The translations under genes and the position numbers were made by a program. Below the pieces are notes generated by a model that was not told where the DNA came from, did no database searches, and saw only the letters and a program-made list of their open reading frames with translations. A stretch of 64,000 nt of DNA from Pseudoalteromonas sp. R3. Its GTDB lineage: Bacteria; Pseudomonadota; Gammaproteobacteria; Enterobacterales; Alteromonadaceae. The stretch covers positions 1,240,001 through 1,304,000 of the forward strand of contig NZ_CP034834.1 of NCBI RefSeq assembly GCF_004014715.1, in the 5' to 3' direction. Positions 54,195 through 62,091 of this stretch are shown here, piece after piece. The stretch's first letter is position 1, and every line of letters starts with the position of its first letter.

Positions 54195-54391
54195 TCTTGC
54201 GTCATCAAGGTTTGGAGCAATTCGCTACACGCCTTGCTGGCTTTAATGATATCGTCGGCTGATTGCTGAATCTCAGCTTCTGAACCTGGCTTCTGGCTTA
54301 GGATCTTAATCAATTCTGCGTGCATAGAAATATGGTTGAGTGGCTTTCTGGCATCATGAATGAGCGTTGCTATATCAGGCTTGTCTGTCAT
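54191..54391 (-). CDS. 66-residue stand-alone HisKA (H-box) protein
   Basis: A 66-residue, all-helical protein. It contains LIHDARKPLNHISMHAEL, an H-box like those in HisKA domains (H-x-x-R-x-P-L-x-x-I) with candidate phospho-acceptor His12, followed by a second helix (EAEIQQSADDIIKASKACSE) as in a helical hairpin. There is no ATPase domain, so it cannot phosphorylate itself. GAGGGGG site before the ATG; it begins 14 bases after the NtrC-type gene and overlaps the kinase gene by 4 bases. Probably a phosphotransfer module or dimerisation modulator of the relay. Confidence 0.75.
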   Translation of the reverse strand: MTDKPDIATLIHDARKPLNHISMHAELIKILSQKPGSEAEIQQSADDIIKASKACSELLQTLMTQD

Positions 54392-54405
54392 CTTTCCCCC
54401 TCGCT

Positions 54406-55791
54406 TTACTTTGTTTCTTCAGGTGTTGATTGCTCATACGCATTCAGGCGGTTGTACAGTGTTTTAGTGCTGATCCCCAGCATTTTTGCGGCCAGAGTTT
54501 TATTGCCATCGACCGACTCCAGAGTCTGGTAAATCAGTTTTCGCTCGACCTCTTCAATGGTTTCTCCGACTTTAACCGGCGCGGACAGGGTTGTGGCAGA
54601 TGTGGCTGGTGCCTGAGATGGAGCTTGAACGTCAGGCTCCTGAGCACTCGCGAATGGTGAGCTGACAATCTCATCTATCATCAGTGTGGTTGTATCGGGA
54701 TCTGCCATAATAAATGCGCGATGAATACAGTGTTTCAGCTCTCGAATATTGCCTGGCCAGCTGTGTGCAGCCAGTACAGCATGAGCCTGCTCGGTGAGTT
54801 GATATTGTGTTTTGTATTCTTCATTGAGCTGGTGGACAAAAAACTCACTCAGCAGCGGTATATCCTGAGGACGTGCCCGCAGCGGTGGGATTTCAATGGG
54901 GAAGACGGCAAGGCGAAAATAAATGTCTTCGCGCAGTACGTTTTTTTGCGCGATTTCGGCCAGCGTCCGGTTGGTGGCAGATACCACACGACAATTGACC
55001 TCTATGGGCTTAGCCCCTCCCACCCGGGTAATGGTTTGCGTTTCCAGTGCCCTGAGCAGGTTAGGCTGCATTTCAATGGGCATTTCTGTGACTTCATCCA
55101 GGAATAATGTGCCATTTTGTGCCAGCTCAAATACGCCTTTCTTTTGGTTGATTGCGCCGGTAAAGGCGCCTTTTTCATGACCAAATAATTCGCTGCCGAT
55201 CAGATCTTTGGCAATCGCGCCACAGTTCACAGATACTTGATCACCGCTGCACTGGCTGGCATTGTGGATGGCCTTAGCAACGACTTCTTTACCTGACCCA
55301 CTTTCTCCCATTAACAATACGTTGGCATTGGTTTTAGCGACCCGATCTATCATAGTAACCAGCTTTTTCATGGCGGGCGAGTGGCCGATCAAGCAGCCAA
55401 AATGACGCTCAAAGGGATCGGTTTGGGTATGATGAGTGGCGGACTTTTTGTTTAATACGCGCTTCACGTCATCGGCTTCAATGGGCTTGGTCAGGTAATT
55501 GATTTGCTCGTCGCACATGCTGGCCAGTGCTGCTTTGACCGAAGGGTGGCCTGTTATCAGGGTAATTTGTGCTGATAATTTAAGGCTACGTATGTGATCT
55601 ATGAGATGTAAGCCACTGCCATCGGGGAGCATAAAGTCGAGGAACAGGTGGTCAAAGCGCATATCAGTAAGCCACTGTTTTGCTTCGTCAATACTGCCTG
55701 CGGTGTATACATCACAGCCTATAAATTCAATGATCCGAGCGGCGATAGTCGTAAATTCATGGTCATCATCAACCAGCAGAACGGTCTTCAT
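54406..55791 (-). CDS. NtrC-type sigma-54-dependent response regulator
   Basis: A 461-residue regulator. Receiver about 4-115 (FLDFMLPDGSG), AAA+ sigma-54 interaction domain about 130-355 with Walker A GESGSGKE and the GAFTGA loop (EKGAFTGAINQ), and a Fis-type helix-turn-helix at the C-terminus (NKTLAAKMLGISTKTLYNRL). The GAFTGA loop shows that it can activate sigma-54 RNA polymerase. Sigma-54-type promoters lie about 5-6 kb away in front of the BON and mscS genes. Located 12 bases after the phosphatase/lipid kinase gene. Confidence 0.93.
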   Translation of the reverse strand: MKTVLLVDDDHEFTTIAARIIEFIGCDVYTAGSIDEAKQWLTDMRFDHLFLDFMLPDGSGLHLIDHIRSLKLSAQITLITGHPSVKAALASMCDEQINYLTKPIEADDVKRVLNKKSATHHTQTDPFERHFGCLIGHSPAMKKLVTMIDRVAKTNANVLLMGESGSGKEVVAKAIHNASQCSGDQVSVNCGAIAKDLIGSELFGHEKGAFTGAINQKKGVFELAQNGTLFLDEVTEMPIEMQPNLLRALETQTITRVGGAKPIEVNCRVVSATNRTLAEIAQKNVLREDIYFRLAVFPIEIPPLRARPQDIPLLSEFFVHQLNEEYKTQYQLTEQAHAVLAAHSWPGNIRELKHCIHRAFIMADPDTTTLMIDEIVSSPFASAQEPDVQAPSQAPATSATTLSAPVKVGETIEEVERKLIYQTLESVDGNKTLAAKMLGISTKTLYNRLNAYEQSTPEETK

Positions 55792-55803
55792 TCGGGATCC
55801 TTG

Positions 55804-57438
55804 TTAGTTTGAATGTGTCGACTCTGAAGCCATGATCCACAAGGAAGCCTGATTCACTTCAATGTTAAGGCTGTCGGCACTTTTTACTTCACCATCAATA
55901 CTATACTGTATTTGCTCTGAGTCTGCGTGTAAAGTGACTTGCTTGCAGTGGGCGTGTGAAACGGCACTTTCCTGTGCTGCTTTACCAGATACGCCGGTGG
56001 CGATTAGCTGTGCCACACTCAGCGCACGAGATGCAGACTCTGGCTCATGACGGATCAGCGTTAGATCCAGCAAGCCATCCTGATAATCTGGTTCACCACC
56101 TCCTTGCGCCAGCACTGTGGTTATGGGAGCTGCGTTGGCGACCACCAGACTGGCAATATCCAAGCTTTGTTCTGGCTGATTATCTGTGCGCAATGTTACG
56201 TGTTGTTTATGTCCATCAGAGAGTGCATTGATAAAGCCACTGATGTAGGCCAGCTGGCCACTGCGATTTTTTTCGCTGCGATTGGCGTGCTCAATCATTT
56301 GTGCCTCAAATCCAAAGGCGGCAACCAACAGGCCCGTCTCGCCGTTGCAGGTCATGGTATCTATTTGTATGTGATGTTCACTCAAAAGCACGTCACAGGC
56401 ACTGCTGACAGGATCAACTTTACTGCGTATCCCCAGCAGTACGTGTGCCAGCGCATTGGCTGTGCCAAGCGGAATAAAGCCCAATTTACATTCACTGTTT
56501 ACCAGCGCATGAGCAACGGCGGTCAGCGTACCATCACCGCCACAGGCAATCAGGCGCTCTGTGTCTTGACTTAGCTTAGCGGCCAGCGCTGCAACGTCTG
56601 TGTCCTGTTCGGTAAAGTGCAGAACAAGCGTATACTGGCTGCACAGCAGGCCAATCACCTGGTTGTCGTATAAGTGCCACTTTCCGCCACCCGAAACAGG
56701 GTTGATGATTATCGGCAGGCGTACGCTTGGGGCTTCATGCACGCGATGCATGAGCGAGCTAAGACGGCGGTGTTGGTAACGATTTAAGCGCGCTGTCTGG
56801 CGTTTGCCATTGATAAATTGCATGGCATCATCCACGGATAAGGATGGGTCCTGCAGCATCAGGTAAGCAGCAACGACAAATACTGAGCGGCCACGTCCCA
56901 GCGCACAATGGACGACTACTTTCTTGTTGAGCTGATGCATCACGGTAATCCAGTTCAGCGCATGTCGCAATTGGGTTTCACTGGGAGTTTGATGGTCCAA
57001 AATGGGTATATTCAGGTAGTACAAGCCTTGCTCTTCGGCAGACCAGTTCAGGCCGTCGAATTCGGCAGTAACATCCAGTATTGCTTCAACTTGTTTGGAT
57101 TGCAGCATGGGGATATCACTGGGAAACAAACGACAGGCTAAAAACAAGTTGTCTTTCACTTCTTGTACCGGTGGCACACTGTCCTGGTATCGTTGCCAGG
57201 CATTATAGAGCTGCGCCCCTATAAAATAGGGTAGCAGCAATACTTTGATATAAAATGGTACTTGCCCCGTGGTGCGTTTACGGAACAGTTCTGGTCTGTC
57301 TAGCGCATAAGCTACGTAGACGCAGGCAATAGACGCACTGAGCCAGATAGATGGCAAAAGCATCAAGTTGTTCAGGTTCAATATGATTAGTGGCAGGGTA
57401 AACAGCAGTAAAACAAGATAGTAGTGCGCTGTGCTCAT
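55804..57438 (-). CDS. Membrane fusion of dual-specificity phosphatase and diacylglycerol-kinase-type enzyme
   Basis: A 544-residue protein; start at 57438 after TTAGGAG. Two N-terminal membrane helices (about 7-45) and a third near 60-80 precede a dual-specificity phosphatase domain (about 90-225) with the catalytic loop VHCALGRGRSV (HCxxGxxRS), then a DAGK/sphingosine-kinase-type domain (about 245-540) with INPVSGGG and CGGDGT. The phosphatase may act on proteins or lipids, and the kinase domain phosphorylates a lipid such as diacylglycerol. First gene of the phosphorelay operon. Confidence 0.88.
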   Translation of the reverse strand: MSTAHYYLVLLLFTLPLIILNLNNLMLLPSIWLSASIACVYVAYALDRPELFRKRTTGQVPFYIKVLLLPYFIGAQLYNAWQRYQDSVPPVQEVKDNLFLACRLFPSDIPMLQSKQVEAILDVTAEFDGLNWSAEEQGLYYLNIPILDHQTPSETQLRHALNWITVMHQLNKKVVVHCALGRGRSVFVVAAYLMLQDPSLSVDDAMQFINGKRQTARLNRYQHRRLSSLMHRVHEAPSVRLPIIINPVSGGGKWHLYDNQVIGLLCSQYTLVLHFTEQDTDVAALAAKLSQDTERLIACGGDGTLTAVAHALVNSECKLGFIPLGTANALAHVLLGIRSKVDPVSSACDVLLSEHHIQIDTMTCNGETGLLVAAFGFEAQMIEHANRSEKNRSGQLAYISGFINALSDGHKQHVTLRTDNQPEQSLDIASLVVANAAPITTVLAQGGGEPDYQDGLLDLTLIRHEPESASRALSVAQLIATGVSGKAAQESAVSHAHCKQVTLHADSEQIQYSIDGEVKSADSLNIEVNQASLWIMASESTHSN

Positions 57439-57611
57439 GAATACTCCTAATGTGAGAGACTGATAGACACTATTCAATTTTCATTCCGCTTTGCAGGCCC
57501 TTAAAACAGCGTCTCCAGACTTCAGCGTAGGAGGGTTTTACAGAGTATGTAAAATTTACCGGCCTGATTATGAATTAATTGCTTGATTCTGATCATTAAG
57601 AACAGGGCAAT

Positions 57612-58484
57612 TTAGTTGGTGAAATATTCATGAAGAAAATCAAGCATAGTGCGCAATCTCGTTGGCATAAACTCGGTATGCTTATAGAGCGCGTACATCG
57701 GCAGTGTATGACCTTGCCTGTCTTCAAATAATTTAATGAGCGTGCCTTCTGCCAGGTGTGTATCAACCATCCAGCTCGGCATGGCTGCAACGCCTAACCC
57801 TGAAAGGGCTAATTTAACAATCATTTCCGGACTGTCAGATCTGATATATTCATTAACAGTGTAGTGTTTGTTATCTAACTGCCAGATATTAGAGGGATTA
57901 CTGAGAGCATAGGTGATGCATCGATGGGTTAAAAGTGATTCGGGGGTAGATGGCGTGCCATTCAGCTTTAGATATTGAGGCGCTGCGAAGTAGCAAGCAT
58001 CGTGGTCCAGCAACTTCTTTGCCTTAAGCCCCGAGTCTTTTAGCGCTGAAGCCCGGATTGCAATGTCTACGTCCTCATTTATCAGGTCTACATGCTGATC
58101 GCTTACACTTACATCCAGAGTCACTTTAGGGTAGCGGTGCATAAACTCACAAAGCGGATCTGCCAGACGCTGCGTTGCGAAAGCACTGGGTGCAGAGATT
58201 TTAATATGGCCACTGATCTGTGTTTGTTCATCACGGATCTGGTGCTCTATTTCGCTCATAGTGTCGAGCAGCGATTGGCTGTATTTAAGGTATGTCTTTC
58301 CTGATGTGGTTAGTGCAATAGCGCGAGATGTTCTGTGAAACAGGGTAAAGCCAAGGTGCTGCTCAAGCCAGGCAATTTTTTTGCTTACCGCACTTTGAGT
58401 CATATTGAGCGCATTTGCTGTGTGGGTAAAGCTTCCTCTTTTAGCCACTTCAGTAAATAGCCTAATACAGGTCAGTTTGTCCAT
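57612..58484 (-). CDS. LysR-family transcriptional regulator
   Basis: A 290-residue regulator (MDKLTCIRLF start). N-terminal winged helix-turn-helix (GSFTHTANALNMTQSAVSKKIAW), then a substrate-binding domain of the LysR type. The ATG at 58484 is chosen because GGA lies 7 bases upstream; one at 58490 is possible. Divergent from the DoxX-like gene, separated by about 100 bases that hold a palindrome. Confidence 0.9.
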   Translation of the reverse strand: MDKLTCIRLFTEVAKRGSFTHTANALNMTQSAVSKKIAWLEQHLGFTLFHRTSRAIALTTSGKTYLKYSQSLLDTMSEIEHQIRDEQTQISGHIKISAPSAFATQRLADPLCEFMHRYPKVTLDVSVSDQHVDLINEDVDIAIRASALKDSGLKAKKLLDHDACYFAAPQYLKLNGTPSTPESLLTHRCITYALSNPSNIWQLDNKHYTVNEYIRSDSPEMIVKLALSGLGVAAMPSWMVDTHLAEGTLIKLFEDRQGHTLPMYALYKHTEFMPTRLRTMLDFLHEYFTN

Positions 58485-58488
58485 GGTC

Positions 58489-58503
58489 ATTCCATTTTGG
58501 AAT
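58489..58503. promoter_or_regulatory. Candidate LysR operator
   Basis: ATTCC-ATTTT-GGAAT is a perfect dyad with a 5-base spacer that fits the T-N11-A type LysR box. It overlaps the start of the LysR gene in the divergent region to the DoxX-like gene. A half copy TTGGAAT occurs near 58540. Confidence 0.45.
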
Positions 58504-58585
58504 ACATTCTAGGTAAACAATACTATTCATTGAGTTTAATTGGAATGCTTTAATGCTCCTCCTTAGCCCTATTAGGAGGATATTG

Positions 58586-58939
58586 ATGGTTATAATTGCT
58601 ACTTTGCTGGCTGTTTTCTTTACTCTGGCTGGCTCTCAAAAGATTTTTGCCTGGAGCGCTGGTGTGTTCAAAATACAAAGTGAATTTTTCAGGCGATACG
58701 GGCTTGGCAGAAGGCACATGTATGGGATCGGTATCATTGAATCGGCCGCTGCCGGATTGCTAGCCTTTGCTATAATCGCTGAACAAGAAAAAGCTTTGCA
58801 GCTTGGCTCGGTCCTAATACTACTGACCTCTGTTGGTGCATGTTACTTCCACTTCAAATATGACACATTCAAAGACGCCATTGCTGCGATACTAACCGGG
58901 TGCGGTTCAGTTTCCCTGCTCGTTTGTGGGTTACTGTAG
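58586..58939 (+). CDS. DoxX-like membrane protein
   Basis: A 117-residue protein with four membrane helices; start at 58586 after TTAGGAGGA. The N-terminal motif LAVFFTLAGSQKIFAW and the C-terminal FHFKYDTFKDA are those of small DoxX-like proteins, whose roles include quinone or thiosulfate related redox functions in some family members but are usually unknown. Divergently placed from a LysR regulator that probably controls it. Confidence 0.8.
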   Translation: MVIIATLLAVFFTLAGSQKIFAWSAGVFKIQSEFFRRYGLGRRHMYGIGIIESAAAGLLAFAIIAEQEKALQLGSVLILLTSVGACYFHFKYDTFKDAIAAILTGCGSVSLLVCGLL

Positions 58940-58945
58940 TTCGCT

Positions 58946-58970
58946 AATGGGCGCCATGATGGAGCCCATT
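58946..58970. terminator. Hairpin between convergent genes
   Basis: AATGGGC / GCCCATT arms (58946-58952, 58964-58970) around 11 bases, between the DoxX-like gene and the convergent TPR gene. Confidence 0.55.
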
Positions 58971-58983
58971 ATTATTGATGACT

Positions 58984-59972
58984 TTACGCTCTGGCCAATT
59001 TCTTCAACGCGGAGCGGGCTTTTTTCTTGAGGCGCTCACTAAGCGTTTCGGTAATGACCTCGTTCAATAGCTGTTTTGCAACTGTGGTTTTGCTGCGATC
59101 TATCGCAATTTCGGCCAGCCTGAATTTGACCTGGCTTTTATCTGGCATATCGTAGTAGTGCGAAGCTTCATCCAGATACTGCCTTAATGCCGCTTCACCC
59201 TCGTCATGGTGTTTACCCAGTTGCTGGCTGAGTACACCAATGAGCACCAGTGAATGGTTTCTGGCTTTCTCCTGTTGAGTGGTCGCTGTTTTCATGGTCG
59301 CAGCTTTGCGGAACTGGCGTAAAGCTTCTTCGCTCTGGTCAAGCTCGTGATATACCTGACCCAGAGTGTAAAAGAATCTAGGCTCTGCAGCATATTGTTT
59401 CTGTCCGATGGCAATTAAGCGAGCGAACTCATCATGTTCACCTGTTTTACCTAACAGATGCAAGCGAGTAAGGAAGGCTTCAAAAGGGGCGATTTTTTCT
59501 AATTCGTTAATATGTGTCAAAGCGGCCTGTTCATCGCCTCCAAACATAGAAGGGGCATTGATATAAAACTTGATCAGTGCAGTGCGATATTCCGTATTAC
59601 CCGGGGCCAAATCCACAGCTTTGATAAACGATGCTTTGAGCTTTTTAATATAACCAGAGACACTGAAAATACTTGCCTGCTCGGCAATTTTGGCGACCAC
59701 TTCAACATGGGCAAAATAGAGCTCTGGATTGTTCGGGTGCTGAGCGAGTGCATCTTCTATATGCTGTAGCGCAACTTCATCTTTATCGCTTTTCAGCGCA
59801 ATACGTGCCAGAAGCAGCGGCTTGTGATAATCAGAGGTCTGCTGTTGCAGCAAAAGAGACTGTGCGAGGCGTAGATTGCCTTTTTCAAATTCTGCCCGAC
59901 CCTGTTCAATACTGGCAGTGGCTGTAGTGCTGCAAATTAGCAGTGCAAGGGCATGAGTCGTGTGTTATTCAT
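58984..59972 (-). pseudogene. Exported TPR protein gene with a single-base frameshift
   Basis: The intact part (58984-59853 and its open upstream frame) is an all-helical tetratricopeptide protein (for example EALRQFRKAATMKTATTQQ). The start and signal peptide are out of frame: ATG at 59972 with an AAGGAA site. Adding one G to the GGG run at 59949-59951 (a C on the coding strand) gives MNNTRLMPLALLICSTTATA, a classic signal peptide joined to SIEQGRAEF and the TPR part. Corrected length about 329 residues. Probably a sequence error, or a recent loss of export. Confidence 0.7.
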
Positions 59973-60052
59973 GTGTATGTTTCCTTCTAAGTATCTAAAA
60001 TAAATAGTGTTACTTTTTAAGCTGTCGCTCAGTGAACGTACTGGTTTGCGAC

Positions 60053-60508
60053 TTAATTGACGGGGCTTCCGATTGGGTGTGCGGCAGGGGCATGCCAACG
60101 GATGGCCGTCCAGGCAATGGATAAAAGTAAGCTAAGTTGAATGGCGGCCAGAAACAGGTAAAAGGGAGCGGTTTCCACACCCCCCAGTACAAACACAAAG
60201 GTAAGCGGGACGGCCACAAGGTTACATAACCGGTTTATTCGGTAGCCGAGAAACTGGGATAAAAAAATCATCATAATGGGAATTTCGATGAGTACGGCGC
60301 TGATCAGTAGCAGTGGCTGTGATAGTTTGACTGAGCCGGAATAGCCACTCATCAATGTCTCAATGACGCCAGGCGTGATAAAAGCCGAGACAAAGGCCAG
60401 GATATCGGCATAAATCATATTGAGCATCACCAGCAACCAAAGCGTTGCAAGTTTAATGCGAATACGGCCATCGGATATTTCGCTAGCGGTTGAATTTGGG
60501 TTTGTCAT
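60053..60508 (-). CDS. DUF6326-type small membrane protein
   Basis: A 151-residue protein with four membrane helices. The N-terminal 'RIRIKLATLWLLVMLNMIYADIL' stretch and EIPIMMIFLSQFL fit small membrane proteins of the DUF6326 type, function unknown. ATG after AAGGAAC. No close partner: it is separated from the TPR gene by 80 bases and from the AraC gene by about 200. Confidence 0.72.
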   Translation of the reverse strand: MTNPNSTASEISDGRIRIKLATLWLLVMLNMIYADILAFVSAFITPGVIETLMSGYSGSVKLSQPLLLISAVLIEIPIMMIFLSQFLGYRINRLCNLVAVPLTFVFVLGGVETAPFYLFLAAIQLSLLLSIAWTAIRWHAPAAHPIGSPVN

Positions 60509-60705
60509 ACGTGGTTCCTTAGTTCATATTGGGGTCCATGTAAAAAGGTTTGCCCGGCTGTATCCAGGTAGCACTCAGACTAACTGCTCTGAGCTAAGGC
60601 GTCGTCCCAGCGTAAAGGCGCGGACAGATTTGCGAGAAATGAAAATTAAAAGTAGCTAAAACAAATAATTACGGATAACTTTGTTTCAACTGTCAGGGGA
60701 GAGAA

Positions 60706-61878
60706 GTGGCTGAAACTATTGTGATGGTACTTACGGCGATGCTAATTGGGCAAGTTGCCTTGAGTGTACCTGTGTTGCTAATAAAGCAGTCAACACGCGC
60801 TTATCGAATACCGCTGGTGGTATTTCTCAGTGCCTGTGGCGTGCTGGCCCTGAATGCAATCGTGCCGGTTGTAATACCTGACTGGTATCAGGCGTATACG
60901 GTTATTGGTTTTCCTATGCTGTTTGTGCTTTGCCCTGCATTACGCCTTTATATAGAGGGGATCACGACACACAAAAGTCGGACTTTGTATAAACTGAATC
61001 CAAAAAAGTTCGTTTTGTTATGGCCCGCAATAGTGGTTTCAAGCATCATTGCTACCTTGCCATCACAACAGCACCGGGCACTTTTTGTTACCGATGAAAT
61101 ACCTACTGGGTTACATGCTGTGGTACTGGCTGGTGCGATGCTGGCCCTGATATGTGCCTGGCTGGTTGAATGCGGATTGACCATAGTGGTATTAATAAAA
61201 CACCTGATGGTATTCAGAACTGAACTAAAAGCTCACTATTCTAACCTTGATGACCCCAGGATATTCGCGACAAAACGGCTTATTTTTATGGCCATGTGTA
61301 TCTGGGTTTTAGCGCTGAGCTGCGCTTTTCTGTCCAGCCTGTTTGGACATGCTATATTGACGCTTAGCGCTGAAATACTGACTGCATTGATACTTACCTG
61401 GAGCCTGACCTTTTTTGCCATGCAACAAACCACCCCATTGCTTATTCCTGCTTTGGATAATGAGGTAGACAGGGTGAATGCTCTGGATAAACCAAGTAGC
61501 CAAGATACACTCAATAAGTACCATAAATCGGCTCTGGATAAGGACCGCTCCGCCCGGATAGTCAAAAAAGTCACCTCAGCGATGCAGGATGATAAGCTCT
61601 ATCTGGATGCCGATCTGACGTTACAAAAGCTTTCCGATGCAAGCGGCGTATCAGCCAACTACCTTTCTCAGGTGTTAAACGAAACACTGAAAGTGAACTT
61701 CTTCGATTTTGTGAATCACTGGCGCATCGAGGCTGCAAAAGCGCGTTTACTGGCTAGTAAAGACTCAGTGCTACATATTGCGCTTGAGGTTGGATTTAAC
61801 GCACGCTCTTCATTTTATAAGGCATTTAAAAAGGAAACGGGACTGACGCCGAGTGAGTATAGGCGAGTCGGCAAGTGA
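60706..61878 (+). CDS. Membrane-anchored AraC-family regulator
   Basis: A 390-residue protein with a GTG start (TCAGGGGAGAGAA upstream). Residues about 5-245 carry seven hydrophobic segments, and the last 110 residues are an AraC helix-turn-helix pair (LQKLSDASGVSANYLSQVLN and VLHIALEVGFNARSSFYKAF with the PSEYRR end). Such proteins appear to sense signals directly at the membrane. Start of a plus-strand stretch followed by the surface lipoprotein after about 210 bases. Confidence 0.9.
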   Translation: MAETIVMVLTAMLIGQVALSVPVLLIKQSTRAYRIPLVVFLSACGVLALNAIVPVVIPDWYQAYTVIGFPMLFVLCPALRLYIEGITTHKSRTLYKLNPKKFVLLWPAIVVSSIIATLPSQQHRALFVTDEIPTGLHAVVLAGAMLALICAWLVECGLTIVVLIKHLMVFRTELKAHYSNLDDPRIFATKRLIFMAMCIWVLALSCAFLSSLFGHAILTLSAEILTALILTWSLTFFAMQQTTPLLIPALDNEVDRVNALDKPSSQDTLNKYHKSALDKDRSARIVKKVTSAMQDDKLYLDADLTLQKLSDASGVSANYLSQVLNETLKVNFFDFVNHWRIEAAKARLLASKDSVLHIALEVGFNARSSFYKAFKKETGLTPSEYRRVGK

Positions 61879-62091
61879 ATAGCTAATAATGATGAGCCAC
61901 TGTCTTGTAAGCCTGTTATTGGGTATTCTGACTAAATGAGTCACAGGGAAATTTTCTATCATTGAATGTAAATCATACAAAAGTTAATGTAATCATAGGT
62001 TTATGAATTTTACATCTTGAGGTTGTTTCTTAAAAGGGTATAATTGGCTGGATTTATTTCCCTCTTATGCTTCAAGGATTAAGTTTAGCTC

